Origin: Gammaproteobacteria bacterium
GTDB taxonomy: Bacteria; Pseudomonadota; Gammaproteobacteria; Steroidobacterales; Steroidobacteraceae
NCBI GenBank assembly: GCA_010027845.1
Contig: RGUL01000002.1
Span: forward strand, 79,115-143,114
DNA length: 64,000 nucleotides
Direction of reading: 5' to 3'
Shown: piece after piece, positions 8,922-18,605 of the stretch
Position numbering within the stretch: position 1 is the first letter of the stretch
Layout of the letters: every line of letters begins with the position of its first letter
Notes under the pieces: model-generated
Database searches by the model: none
Seen by the model: the letters and a program-made list of their open reading frames with translations, nothing else
What the model was told of the DNA's origin: nothing
Program-made: the position numbers and the translations under genes

Positions 8922-9044
8922 CTAAGGCGCGTTCAGCCAGCCCTTGGCGCGCAACAACCAAAAGATCTTCGGCCCCGCCGCGATCAGAATTACGATGATC
9001 CCGGTACCGAGGAACACCAACGCTTCGCGGGTGGTCTCTCTCAT
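8922..9044 (-). CDS. small single-pass membrane protein (40 aa)
   Basis: A short minus-strand frame from ATG 9044 encodes 40 residues with one clear transmembrane segment, LVFLGTGIIVILIAAGPKIFW, flanked by charges and ending WLNAP. It fills the gap between speA and arsC without overlapping either. The longer frame that starts at 9158 would overlap the arsC start and adds no sensible sequence. Function unknown. Confidence 0.45.
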   Translation of the reverse strand: MRETTREALVFLGTGIIVILIAAGPKIFWLLRAKGWLNAP

Positions 9045-9093
9045 ATACCCATTCTGTATCCTGTGCGGGTGTTTTCGGCACGGACGGACCCCG

Positions 9094-9597
9094 ATGACCA
9101 CCCACGTTCTCATTCTCTGCACGCACAACTCCGCCCGCAGCATTCTCGCCGAGAGCATGCTGAATCATCTAGCGAAAAGAATGGGCCAAGATGTCTGTGC
9201 ACATAGCGCCGGCAGTGCACCGAGTGGTCGAGTCAATCCTATTGCTTTGGATGTACTGCGCGATGCGGGCGTGGACACTTCGAACTTGCGGAGCAAAAGT
9301 TGGGACGAGTTCGCCGGGTCCGAGGCGCCTCCCGTTTCCATCGTCATAACCGTCTGTGATAGTGCGGCCGCCGAGGTATGCCCGGTGTTCATCGGTCCCG
9401 CGGCTCGTCCGCCGCTCAAAATTCATTGGGGATATCCGGATCCGTCGAACACCCTCGGAGACGATGGCGCAAAACGTAGCGCGTTTGAGGTCACGCGTCA
9501 GGCGATCGCCGCACAAATGCAGCGCCTGTTGACCCTGCCACTTGCTTCGATGAGCCGAGCGGAGCTCGCTGCGGCCTTGGTCGAGATCGGTCGCTAA
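9094..9597 (+). CDS. arsC: arsenate reductase, low-molecular-weight phosphatase type
   Basis: ATG 9094 gives 167 residues. The N-terminus HVLILCTHNSARSILAE holds the CX5R phosphatase loop (C-T-H-N-S-A-R). Later, VITVCDSAAAEVCPVF and HWGYPDPS match the redox cysteines and the general-acid Asp region of thioredoxin-coupled ArsC. It reduces arsenate to arsenite for efflux. No arsR, arsB or acr3 lies beside it, so it is an orphan here. A longer frame from 8944 has no family sequence before residue 51. Confidence 0.85.
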   Translation: MTTHVLILCTHNSARSILAESMLNHLAKRMGQDVCAHSAGSAPSGRVNPIALDVLRDAGVDTSNLRSKSWDEFAGSEAPPVSIVITVCDSAAAEVCPVFIGPAARPPLKIHWGYPDPSNTLGDDGAKRSAFEVTRQAIAAQMQRLLTLPLASMSRAELAAALVEIGR

Positions 9598-9764
9598 GGC
9601 CGCGCCTTACGCACCAAAATAGTTCAATTCTGGCCAATAAAAATTTTTTGCCTTATCCGCATCGGCTCAGTTATCGTCGGGTCGAGACCACTCGGCGTAC
9701 GGACAAAGGATCGTGTCGAAGGCCGGCGCCAATCACTCGCGGGTTAAACATTTGGAGGTTTTCC

Positions 9765-12425
9765 GTGGATAATCGTATGTCTAAGAGTCGATCGTCGGCG
9801 GCGAGTGCGCTCGCGGCCTTTGCCGTAACGGCGCTCGCTTCGTCCGTTGCTTTCGGCCAACAAGCCGCTTCGTCAGCGGGCAAAAGTTCGGCCGAGGGTA
9901 CCGACGAAATGCCCGTCGTCATCATCGGTAGCCGTCGCATCAATCGATCGGTGACCGACTCGGCCTCGCCCATCGACGTGATCGGCGGTTCCGATTTGGT
10001 GGAACAACCGGCAATTAACCTCCTCGAGGCGATCCGAAACGTCGTCCCCTCTTTCTACGTCTCGCAAGCGACGATCGCCGACGCCTCGACCTTCGTGCGC
10101 GCACCCTCACTGCGCGGGTTGGGTGCGGACCAAGTGCTCGTGATGATCAACGGCAAGCGCTATAACCGCTCCGCCCTAGTCCAAGTATTCGTAGGTGCCG
10201 ACTCCGCGCTCTCGTTCGGAGCTCAATCTTCGGACATCGGCAACATACCCGCCATCGCCATCGAAAACCTGCAAATTCTTAGGGATGGCGCCACTGCGCA
10301 ATATGGCTCCGATGCCATCGGCGGTGTCCTCAACTATCAAATCCGCAAAGACGCGGGCTTCGAAGGGCAGGTCATCTACGGCCAGACCGGCGAAGGTGAT
10401 GGCACGACCAAACAAATCTCTGCGAAGTGGGGCGCCAAACTCGACGGCAACGGATTCGTCATGGTCGCCGGTGAGTGGTTCGACGGCGAAGGCACGAGCC
10501 GTGGCGCAACTCGTCCGGCTGCTGCGGAAATAGTGCGGCTCAACCCGACGCTCGCGAACAGCATCCCGAACGCACCGGGCGGCCCGGCGCAGATTTGGGG
10601 CTCGTCACCCTCCAAGGGTTGGAAGGCGTTCCTCAACGCCGGTCTCGACGTCGGCGATCAAAGTCGTCTCTACCTGACCGCGAATTTCGCGAACAGCGAC
10701 GCGGATCAAAGCTTCAACTACCGACCGCCGATCACCGTCACCGGGCTGCAAGCGAACAACGGCTCTGGCACTCCGGTCACTTTGTCCAACTCGCGCAATA
10801 GTGCCTTCAACCCGATCTATCTCACGCCATGCCCGACCGGCAATGCGACCTGCCCGGCGGGCGGTTTCGTAAACGACACGAACACCTTCAGTTTCGCGAG
10901 CCTATATCCGGGCGGTTTCACCCCGCGCTTTTTGGGCACGGTCGACCAAGCGTTCGTTTCGGGCGGCTTCAAAGGCGAACTTTCGAGCGGCATGACCTAC
11001 GACGTTTCAGCTAACGTCGCCCGAAATTCTTTGACTCTCGGCATGAACCAATCGCTCAGTCCGTCGTATGGCCCGCAATCGCAGACGAGCTTCAACTTCG
11101 GCAAGCTCATCCAAAAAGAGCAAATACTCAATGCCGACTTCACGTATCCCGTGGCCGCAGGACTTGCGAGTCCCGTGACGCTGTCCTTCGGTGCCGAGTA
11201 TCGAAAAGAGGAATACGAGAAGACCGTCGGTGACCTGCAGTCGTATGGCGCGGGCCCCTATGCGCGACAGCAGCTCTACAACCTGGTGCGTCCGGGCGTG
11301 TACACCATCGGCAGCGTCGTCACGCAGAGCCCTGCAGCGAGCGGTTACGGTGGCGTGAGCCCGAACTTCGCCGGCAAGGTTTCGCAGAGTAACTACGGCC
11401 TCTACACCGGCGCCGAAACCGACTTCACCGACAAACTCGGGGTCGGTGTCGCCGTGCGATTCGAGGACTACTCGACCTTCGGCTCGACCGTGGTCGGGAA
11501 ACTCAATGCGCTCTACAAAGCGACCGACACTTTGTCGTTGCGGGCAACCGTCGGTACCGGATTCCACGGTCCGTCGCCCGGTCAAAATAATACGCAGATC
11601 GTTACGACGAACTTCCAAGGTGGCAACGCGGTTCAAACCGGCACCTATCCGGTGACGAGCGAGATCGCGAAATTCTACGGCGCGACCTCTTTGAACCCAG
11701 AGAAGTCGTTCAACGTCGGCCTCGGCTTCGTTCTCAAGCCGGCGGATAATTTGTCGATCACGGTCGACGGCTACTCGATCAAGGTCAAAGATCGAATCGG
11801 CATCTCGCAGAGCTTCACCGTCAGCGCCGCGAACATCGCGAGCTTGCCGTCGCTCTCGACGGTCGGTCTCAACGGTGTCGTGAACTACTTCACCAATGGC
11901 TTCGACGTCCGCACCCAAGGTATCGATGCGATCACGACGTACAGGACCGGGATGATGGGCGGCAACCTTTCGCTGTCGCTCGCCTACAACTTCAACAGCA
12001 ACAAGGTGACCAGCTTCAACCCTGCGGTGATCACCGAAGCACGGAAATCGCAAATCGCGAATCTCGCGCCTAAAGATCGCGTAGTGGCTTCGGCTGGTTG
12101 GCGCAAAGGCGACTGGTCGGTGAACGCTCGCGGCAACTACTTCGGCTCGTGGTCCGACCTCGTGTCGTGGCCCTCGGGTCAAAGATTCGGCGCTAAGTTC
12201 CTCGCAGATCTCGACGTCAGTCACACGTTCGCCGAGCGTTACACGCTCACGATCGGCGCCAACAACATCACCGACGAGTATCCGGACAAGATCGCGCCGT
12301 CTGCGTCGACGCCGATCTATGCGCTGACGAATAGCTTGAGCGACGGACAGGTCTATCCGCGCTCGGGTGGCCCGTTCGGCATGAACGGTCGGTTCTACTA
12401 CACGCGACTGCGCGTCACGTTCTAA
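9765..12425 (+). CDS. TonB-dependent outer membrane receptor (886 aa)
   Basis: GTG 9765 is chosen because GGAGG at 9754-9758 lies six bases upstream and the product then begins with a clean signal peptide ending AFGQQ. A plug domain follows (about residues 50-185: SPIDVIGGSDL, SLRGLGADQVLVMINGKRY, ILRDGATAQYGSDAIGGVLN) and then a 22-strand-type barrel ending in aromatic RFYYTRLRVTF. Such receptors import iron chelates, cobalamin, glycans or other large substrates with energy from TonB/ExbBD. The ligand is unknown. A strong terminator follows, so it is transcribed separately from the next receptor. Confidence 0.93.
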   Translation: MDNRMSKSRSSAASALAAFAVTALASSVAFGQQAASSAGKSSAEGTDEMPVVIIGSRRINRSVTDSASPIDVIGGSDLVEQPAINLLEAIRNVVPSFYVSQATIADASTFVRAPSLRGLGADQVLVMINGKRYNRSALVQVFVGADSALSFGAQSSDIGNIPAIAIENLQILRDGATAQYGSDAIGGVLNYQIRKDAGFEGQVIYGQTGEGDGTTKQISAKWGAKLDGNGFVMVAGEWFDGEGTSRGATRPAAAEIVRLNPTLANSIPNAPGGPAQIWGSSPSKGWKAFLNAGLDVGDQSRLYLTANFANSDADQSFNYRPPITVTGLQANNGSGTPVTLSNSRNSAFNPIYLTPCPTGNATCPAGGFVNDTNTFSFASLYPGGFTPRFLGTVDQAFVSGGFKGELSSGMTYDVSANVARNSLTLGMNQSLSPSYGPQSQTSFNFGKLIQKEQILNADFTYPVAAGLASPVTLSFGAEYRKEEYEKTVGDLQSYGAGPYARQQLYNLVRPGVYTIGSVVTQSPAASGYGGVSPNFAGKVSQSNYGLYTGAETDFTDKLGVGVAVRFEDYSTFGSTVVGKLNALYKATDTLSLRATVGTGFHGPSPGQNNTQIVTTNFQGGNAVQTGTYPVTSEIAKFYGATSLNPEKSFNVGLGFVLKPADNLSITVDGYSIKVKDRIGISQSFTVSAANIASLPSLSTVGLNGVVNYFTNGFDVRTQGIDAITTYRTGMMGGNLSLSLAYNFNSNKVTSFNPAVITEARKSQIANLAPKDRVVASAGWRKGDWSVNARGNYFGSWSDLVSWPSGQRFGAKFLADLDVSHTFAERYTLTIGANNITDEYPDKIAPSASTPIYALTNSLSDGQVYPRSGGPFGMNGRFYYTRLRVTF

Positions 12426-12448
12426 GCGCACGGAATCGAGCGAAAACG

Positions 12449-12483
12449 AAGGGCGGGATGGCTTCGGCTATCCCGCCCTTTTT
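12449..12483 (+). terminator. Rho-independent terminator after first TonB receptor
   Basis: An 11-bp perfect stem (AAGGGCGGGAT at 12449-12459 with its complement at 12470-12480), a 10-base loop and then a run of T (12479-12483). It begins 23 bases after the receptor stop. Confidence 0.9.
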
Positions 12484-12638
12484 CGTTAATTTTGAGACTC
12501 TCGCCAGCCCGAGGATGCGCGGGCCCCGGGCGAGTTGGCCCCTACCCACTAGGCAGCGGTCAAAATTATGAATTATTGTTAGGGAATCTCGGGCGAGCGG
12601 TCGACCCGACTAAAACAACGAGTGTCAGGAGGGGAGTC

Positions 12639-14930
12639 ATGAGTCGAGCCAATTTCAAACTTAATGCCCGTGTCGGGGCCGTCGTTGCCGCCGTACTTGC
12701 CGCAAGCCTTCACGGGCCGGTCGTCAAAGCGGCCGGTGAACTCGAAGAGATCGTCGTCACGGCGCAGAAGCGTGCCGAGTCCGTGGCCGATGTGCCGATC
12801 TCGATCTCCGTAGTCACGGGCACCCAGTTGACGTCGTACGGCATCAACAATTTGGAGCAGCTTGCGTACTCGGTCCCCAACCTCAAGATCACACAGACCG
12901 CGTTGGCCAATCGCATCGCGATTCGCGGCATCGCGTCGGGCGACAACAAAGGCTTCGAGCAGTCGGTGGCCATGTTCGTCGACGGCATTTACTACGGACG
13001 AGACCAATTAGTGCGCCTGCCTCTCGTCGATCTCGCACGAGTCGAAGTCTTGCGCGGCCCACAGCCGACGCTGTTCGGAAAAAACGCAATCGCCGGCGCG
13101 ATCAGTGTGGTGACTCAGCGGCCCTCCAAAGAGTTCGAAACGTCGGTCGACGGCTTACACGAGTTCGAACATAACGAAACCAAATTCACCGGCGTATTGT
13201 CGGGTCCGCTCAGCGATGCGGTGGGCGCGCGTTTAGTGGTCAATTACCGCGATATCGCGGGCTGGATGACCAACACCACGATGAATCGCAAAGAGCCGAG
13301 CACCAAAGAAGGGTACATACGCGGAATCCTAGACTTTAACGGCAACAACGCACTCACCGGCGATCTGAAAATCGAGTACGCCGATTTCAAGATCAAAGGT
13401 CAGTCTCGCGAAGTGTTTAACCCGATCGGTACGTACTCTTCGGTGTTCACCGGTCCGCTCGCAGTCGAAACTAACTTGGACTATCGCCGCCAAGACAACG
13501 GCTATGATTCGCGCAATCACGTTTCGAACGCAGTGTTGACCCTTAACTACCCCGTCGCTGAGAACACGCTGACGTCCGTGACGGGCTATCTCGATTACGG
13601 CGTCAAAGAAATCATCGACGTCGATTTTTCACCGGTAAGCCTCCTCGACGGTACCAACCAGCAAGAGGATTACCGCCAACTTTCGCAAGAATTGCGTCTG
13701 ACATCACCGACCGGTGGCGCGTTTAACTACATCGCCGGAGCGTACTATCAAAAAACCGACCTCGACGTCAGTGACCACACGTTATTCAACAAGACGTTCC
13801 TAGGCTTCGGCCCGCCGTTCAATGCCCTCGGCGACACGTCTAACGACCGCACCTTCGCGCAGAGTTCAAAATTGTGGTCGGCGTTCGCACAAGGCGAATT
13901 CGCGGTGAGCGACAAGTTACGCGTCACCATCGGCGCCCGCTACAACAACGAATCGAAGAGCGGCAACCGCAATCTCGTGATTGGACGCGGGCCCCTGAGC
14001 ACGGCAGCGGCACCGGTCGTGATCGGCACGTTCCGCGCGCTCAATATCGAAGCGCATTCCATCGCCGGTAATTTCACCGAGGGTGTCTTCAACCCGATGG
14101 CGAACGTCAAATTCAACGTGACGGACCATGTGATGCTCTATGCGACCTACGCGCGAGGCTCGAAGGCGGGCGGCTTCGACATCCGGTCGAATTCTTTGCC
14201 GACGTCGACGACGGTCGCCAAACCTGGCGCATTTCAGTTCGAAGCCGAGAAGGCCGACAACGTCGAGGCGGGCATCCGCTTTAACCGTAGCGATTTGTCC
14301 TTGCATCTGTCGGTGTACAACACCAAATACAAGAATCTACAAACCAACGTCTTCGACGGCACTTTAAACTTCAACGTTCGTAACGCAGCGTCGGCGACGA
14401 CCAAAGGTGTCGAGGCGGACGGTCGCATCAAGCTCGGTGAATATTGGACGTTGTCTGGCTCGGCGGCTTATCTCGATTTCAACTTCGACGACTTCAAAAA
14501 CGGCCAGTGCTACTACCAGCAAGTGCCGGGTGCGAACGGTTTCTGCGATTACTCAGGCAAGCGTAATGCGCTCACGCCCGAGTGGACCGGTAACGTCGCG
14601 CTCGACTACCGAATGCCGCTGTCATCGTCGTTAACCTTCGGCTTCGGGCTCAACGTGGATTACTCCAGCTCGTTCATCGTGGCGGCTAATCTCGACCCGC
14701 GGATGTTCCAGCCGTCGTTCGAAAAATATGGTGCGCGTCTATCGGTGGGCGCACCGGACGGTCGGTGGGAAGTGTCGCTGATCGGGCGCAATTTGAGCGA
14801 TGAACGTATTCTGCAAACCGCCAGTACAATGCCGCTTGCAACCACGATCACTAAGAACACCGGCGTGGCCTACAACGGAATTTTCGATCGTCCGCGCACG
14901 ATCGCATTGACGGCTAGTTTGAAATTCTGA
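12639..14930 (+). CDS. TonB-dependent outer membrane receptor (763 aa)
   Basis: ATG 12639 follows a strong purine ribosome site GGAGGGGAG (12628-12636). A signal peptide ends near VVKAAGE, then comes ELEEIVVTAQKRAESVADVP, a TonB-box-like start common in Sphingomonas- and Steroidobacter-type receptors. The plug includes IAIRGIASGDNKGFEQSV and EVLRGPQPTLFGKNAIAGAI; the barrel includes YATYARGSKAGGFDIRS and ends with LTASLKF. The ligand is unknown. It is only distantly similar to the preceding receptor, so this is not a recent tandem duplication. Confidence 0.93.
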   Translation: MSRANFKLNARVGAVVAAVLAASLHGPVVKAAGELEEIVVTAQKRAESVADVPISISVVTGTQLTSYGINNLEQLAYSVPNLKITQTALANRIAIRGIASGDNKGFEQSVAMFVDGIYYGRDQLVRLPLVDLARVEVLRGPQPTLFGKNAIAGAISVVTQRPSKEFETSVDGLHEFEHNETKFTGVLSGPLSDAVGARLVVNYRDIAGWMTNTTMNRKEPSTKEGYIRGILDFNGNNALTGDLKIEYADFKIKGQSREVFNPIGTYSSVFTGPLAVETNLDYRRQDNGYDSRNHVSNAVLTLNYPVAENTLTSVTGYLDYGVKEIIDVDFSPVSLLDGTNQQEDYRQLSQELRLTSPTGGAFNYIAGAYYQKTDLDVSDHTLFNKTFLGFGPPFNALGDTSNDRTFAQSSKLWSAFAQGEFAVSDKLRVTIGARYNNESKSGNRNLVIGRGPLSTAAAPVVIGTFRALNIEAHSIAGNFTEGVFNPMANVKFNVTDHVMLYATYARGSKAGGFDIRSNSLPTSTTVAKPGAFQFEAEKADNVEAGIRFNRSDLSLHLSVYNTKYKNLQTNVFDGTLNFNVRNAASATTKGVEADGRIKLGEYWTLSGSAAYLDFNFDDFKNGQCYYQQVPGANGFCDYSGKRNALTPEWTGNVALDYRMPLSSSLTFGFGLNVDYSSSFIVAANLDPRMFQPSFEKYGARLSVGAPDGRWEVSLIGRNLSDERILQTASTMPLATTITKNTGVAYNGIFDRPRTIALTASLKF

Positions 14931-14937
14931 AATCAGA

Positions 14938-14974
14938 GCACGGACGGTGACTCGGTCACCGTCCGTGCCTTTTT
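14938..14974 (+). terminator. Rho-independent terminator after second TonB receptor
   Basis: A perfect 14-bp stem (GCACGGACGGTGAC, 14938-14951, with its complement at 14955-14968), a three-base loop TCG, then CTTTTT. It reaches the last codon of the convergent hydrolase gene, whose stop is at 14973. Confidence 0.92.
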
Positions 14975-16106
14975 AACCCTTGCATAGCGCCGGCGGCGTC
15001 AAGCAATCCGCGCAAGCCTTGTTGGACGGCGACGAACCAACCACCAAGTCGCCGAACCATGTCGTGAAAGCGGCGCCGCCGGATTCTTCGGTGAAGAAGA
15101 GCGGCGAGCGCAAGATCGTGTGGGTATCGCCGCTCGCGAGATAAGAACGGAAATTGTTGACGGTTTGGCGTCGGCCGAGCTCCTGCGACATCTTGCTCGT
15201 CCAGGCATCACACGATTTCTCGGCGCCCATCAATCCATAGAAGAAGCGTTGCGTGGCATCGTAAGCCGTCGTGTACTGTGCAAAGCGATCGCGCGGGAAA
15301 TGCTCGGCAAGCCGCGCAACCATGTCGACGTCTGGTGTGTGCTGCGCATCGCGACCAAAAATTTTTTCGGGCAATCGATAGTGCCAACTCGTGTTGCGCC
15401 GGTCGGTGAATTCCGGCGTCGCGACGCCCTGCCCCGCGTCACCGAGGTACGCAGCGCTACCGCGCGGATACATCTCGCGCAGCGCGGCGTAGTGCGTGGC
15501 GGCACCGTACGCGCCCGCGCTAGATCCGGTGACGAGTAATCGGGCGGGTCGCGAGACGTTGGCTCGCATCCAGCGCAGGATCACTTGGGTATTGTCCCAG
15601 CCGCGATGCTGGATACTGAATGGCCGGCCCGTCTGGGGATCACGGTAATGCGCGGTATTCGACCCGGAGTGAACGTCCCCGGTGCAGTAGGGAACGAACA
15701 CCATGCTCCAGTCGCGCACCGGGTTGCGCGGGTTCGCGAGATCGAAGATCCCGCTCATGCGTGCCGGGTCATCGCCTGCCATGATTTCCGCCTTGAAGGT
15801 GGTTTGGCGTTTCGGATCGCCGCTCGCGAGACGGGGCAGCGAGCACGTCGCATCGTCCCAGCACGCACCACCGCCGTCGAAGTACACGACGAGCCCATCC
15901 GCCGTACCTTTTCGATACCAGAACGCGTACGTGGCGTCAGCGCCCTCCGCTTGCGAACAACTCGGCTCGTAGAGTTGCCCGCCAATCCGCACCGGTTTCG
16001 CCTCGATACGCACCCAGCCCGCCGCTTGCGACGCCGCCCAAATCGAGTCGACCGGCAGCACCCCAAGAAGCGCTGCGACCAGACTCGTCATCGCAATCTT
16101 CATCAT
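14973..16106 (-). CDS. secreted pectin-acetylesterase-family serine hydrolase
   Basis: From ATG 16106 the product has 377 residues, with a signal peptide ending SIWAASQ. The sequence matches the pectin acetylesterase/Notum family: GLVVYFDGGGACWDDATC is the oxyanion region, VFVPYCTGDVHSG follows, and LVTGSSAGAYGAATH holds the nucleophile in GxSxG form. Many conserved cysteines fit an extracytoplasmic enzyme. Bacterial members are deacylating esterases on polysaccharides or polyesters; the substrate here is open. It converges on the TonB receptor, a possible but unproven nutrient-uptake partner. A longer start at 16226 would overlap the divergent gene. Confidence 0.8.
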   Translation of the reverse strand: MMKIAMTSLVAALLGVLPVDSIWAASQAAGWVRIEAKPVRIGGQLYEPSCSQAEGADATYAFWYRKGTADGLVVYFDGGGACWDDATCSLPRLASGDPKRQTTFKAEIMAGDDPARMSGIFDLANPRNPVRDWSMVFVPYCTGDVHSGSNTAHYRDPQTGRPFSIQHRGWDNTQVILRWMRANVSRPARLLVTGSSAGAYGAATHYAALREMYPRGSAAYLGDAGQGVATPEFTDRRNTSWHYRLPEKIFGRDAQHTPDVDMVARLAEHFPRDRFAQYTTAYDATQRFFYGLMGAEKSCDAWTSKMSQELGRRQTVNNFRSYLASGDTHTILRSPLFFTEESGGAAFTTWFGDLVVGSSPSNKACADCLTPPALCKG

Positions 16107-16174
16107 CTGTCGTGTATCCCCGATTCGCCGCCTTCGACTATGCGGCGAGTCTAGCATCGTCGATGGATTGATCG

Positions 16175-17044
16175 ATGATCGCCCTCGGGGTGATGATTCG
16201 GTCGGTGCCGACCTCTCACGACTCATTGTTATCTCGATCCAAGGTCCCGGCCGTCACGCTAGGATTTTGGGTGATCAAAATTTTTTCGACGACTCTCGGT
16301 GAAACGGCTGGTGATTCGGTCAGCATGAGTTGGCTCGGCGAGACGACGACCACGGCCACGGGTTGGGGCTATTTGATCGGCACCGCAATTTTTTTCTTGC
16401 CACTCCTTCTTTTGGTCTTGATGCAGGTTCGGGCTCGCCGATTCGAGCCGTGGCTTTATTGGTCGACGATGATCGCGTCGACGACAGCCGGAACGACACT
16501 CGCCGATTTTTTCACGCGAACGCTGTTTACGAAAACCGTACACCTCGATCAGACGATGTCGTACTTACTCGGTTCAATCGCGTTGTTCACCTGCGTGCTC
16601 GGCATGCTGATCTGGTGGAAACGCTCACTCGGCAGCGTGAGCGTCGAGCACGTGCACGGGTCTCGCGCCGAGTGGTTTTACTGGTCGACCATCACGTTTT
16701 CACAAACACTCGGAACCGCTCTCGGCGATTTCACTGCCGACAGTTTCGGCGATTCGACGTTCCTAGGGCTCGAGTCTGCGTATGTGCTCGGTGCGCTGGT
16801 ATTTGTATCAGCGCTCGGTGTCGTCGCCGGATTGCATCGATTCAGCAATACTCCGCGACCAGTATTATTTTGGGCCGCATTCATATTGACGCGACCGCTC
16901 GGCGCGACGGTCGGCGACTTTCTCGACAAACCGATCGACCAAGGCGGTTTGGATTTCAGTCGGCCGGTGGCGACGGCGGCACTGCTCGTCGCGATGACGA
17001 CCTTGATCGCATTAATCCCGCAGCGCGCGGCGGCACGGAATTAA
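16175..17044 (+). CDS. COG4705-type polytopic membrane protein with four internal repeats
   Basis: A 289-residue membrane protein with about eight helices. Four copies of one motif are visible: WVIKIFSTTLGETAGDS, YWSTMIASTTAGTTLADF, YWSTITFSQTLGTALGDF and WAAFILTRPLGATVGDFL. The repeated small-residue G-x-x-x-GD ends suggest a symmetric pore or transporter built from four two-helix units. The family is conserved in Proteobacteria with no established function. ATG 16193 is a possible shorter start; the family usually begins near SKVPAVTLGFW. Confidence 0.8.
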   Translation: MIALGVMIRSVPTSHDSLLSRSKVPAVTLGFWVIKIFSTTLGETAGDSVSMSWLGETTTTATGWGYLIGTAIFFLPLLLLVLMQVRARRFEPWLYWSTMIASTTAGTTLADFFTRTLFTKTVHLDQTMSYLLGSIALFTCVLGMLIWWKRSLGSVSVEHVHGSRAEWFYWSTITFSQTLGTALGDFTADSFGDSTFLGLESAYVLGALVFVSALGVVAGLHRFSNTPRPVLFWAAFILTRPLGATVGDFLDKPIDQGGLDFSRPVATAALLVAMTTLIALIPQRAAARN

Positions 17045-17083
17045 TCGTCGCCCCATGTGCGACGTACGCATCGAATTTTGCAA

Positions 17084-18409
17084 TCAACCGAACTGAGTCA
17101 ACACACCCGCGATCGTCGCGGTCATGAATGTCGCGATCGAGCCGCCGAGCACGGCGCGCATGCCGAAGCGCGCGATGTCGCCACGTCGCTCGGGCGCGAG
17201 ACCGCCTATGCCACCGATCTGAATGGCGATGGACGAAAAGTTAGCGAATCCACACAACGCATACGTCGCGATCAACGTGCCTTGCGGCGACAGCGTTAAG
17301 CCAGGAGCATGACCGTTGATGATGTCGGCGAGGCCTATGTATGCGACGAATTCGTTCAGCACGACTTTTTGGCCGATAAGCGAACCGACGATGGTGGCGT
17401 CCTGCCAAGGCACGCCGATCACCCAAGCGATCGGTGACAGCACGTAACCGAGTAGCGATTGCAGCGACAACGTGACCGGATGCCCCGACACGCCGGTCAG
17501 CCAGGCGTCGATCGTGATTTGCGATGCGCCCCACGGAATGCTGCCGAGCCACTTCAACGGCGAGTTGATGAGCGCGATCAACGCCACGAACGCGAGCAAC
17601 ATGGCCCCGACGTTGAGCGCGAGCCGCAGCCCGTCGCCAGCACCAGCCGCCGCCGCATCGATCACACCGGTCGTCGTGCGCTCGACTTCCATGCGCACCT
17701 GACCGCGCGTGAGGGGATCGCCGGTCTCCGGTACTAATATTTTGGCGATGACGATGGTGGCCGGAGCGGCCATCACGCTCGCCGTCAACAAATGCTTCGC
17801 GTAAAAGGCTTGTTCGACCGGATCGTTACCGCCGAGCATGGCGACGTATGCGGCGAGCACGCCACCGGCAATGTGCGCCATGCCGCCAATCATGACGGTC
17901 AAAAGTTCTGATTGCGTCATCCGCGCGATGTACGGACGGATCGTCAACGGCGCTTCGGTCTGGCCGATGAATATCGAGGCACAGACCGAAGTCGTTTCGG
18001 CACCGGAGACTCGCATCACGCGCATGATGACCCATGCGAGACCTTTGACGATCGCCTGCATCACGCCGAGGTGGTAGAGCACACCCATTAACGCGGCGAA
18101 GAATATGATGGTGGGCAGCACCTGCACCGCGAAGATGACGCCGAACTTATCTGAGCGCATCAAGTCGCCGAACACGAACCCCGAACCCTCGCGCGTGAAG
18201 TCGAGCAGCCGGACGAACACGCCACCCAATGTGTCGAACACGTCACGGCCGCCCGGCACGAGCAACACCAGCATCGCGAATACGATTTGCAAAGTGACGC
18301 CGATGCCGACGAGCTTCCAGTCGATGGCTTGGCGATTCGTAGAAAACAGCCAGGCGATGCCGAGTAGCGTTACGAGCCCGAAAAATCCGAATCCGATCGT
18401 CGCGATCAA
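17084..18409 (-). CDS. nupC: concentrative nucleoside transporter (NupC/CNT family)
   Basis: The 441-residue protein starts at TTG 18409 behind a GAGGGGGGA ribosome site. CNT family features include the EGSGFVFGDL segment, VLPTIIFFAALMGVLYHLGV, GQTEAPLTIRPYIARMT (the nucleoside-binding QTEAP loop), GGMAHIAGGVLAAYVAM and GFANFSSIAIQIGGIGGL near the C-terminus. These proteins take up nucleosides with protons or sodium across the inner membrane. It stands alone, without salvage genes beside it. Confidence 0.93.
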   Translation of the reverse strand: MIATIGFGFFGLVTLLGIAWLFSTNRQAIDWKLVGIGVTLQIVFAMLVLLVPGGRDVFDTLGGVFVRLLDFTREGSGFVFGDLMRSDKFGVIFAVQVLPTIIFFAALMGVLYHLGVMQAIVKGLAWVIMRVMRVSGAETTSVCASIFIGQTEAPLTIRPYIARMTQSELLTVMIGGMAHIAGGVLAAYVAMLGGNDPVEQAFYAKHLLTASVMAAPATIVIAKILVPETGDPLTRGQVRMEVERTTTGVIDAAAAGAGDGLRLALNVGAMLLAFVALIALINSPLKWLGSIPWGASQITIDAWLTGVSGHPVTLSLQSLLGYVLSPIAWVIGVPWQDATIVGSLIGQKVVLNEFVAYIGLADIINGHAPGLTLSPQGTLIATYALCGFANFSSIAIQIGGIGGLAPERRGDIARFGMRAVLGGSIATFMTATIAGVLTQFG

Positions 18410-18605
18410 GTGTCCCCCCTCGGCTGGCTAGGCCAGCTTCCCATCGCATGTCGCGGCCAATGCCGTCGCGGATATACAGTACATCAATTGACGGTCGGCA
18501 TTGAACGAGTTACCGCGCTGCAGTCGTGGGACTAGGTCGACCATGCCGTTTTCTGTCGACCTACCTAAGCTCGTGCTCATCTTTATGGCCGACGGCAGGA
18601 TCACC

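Noticed and set aside
11007..12431. 474-codon open frame on the minus strand
   Set aside because: It lies entirely opposite the barrel of a TonB receptor and is an Arg-rich reading with no family features, as expected from codon bias.
9765..14930. Recent tandem duplication of the two TonB receptors
   Set aside because: Their plug and barrel sequences differ throughout and lengths differ by over 120 residues.
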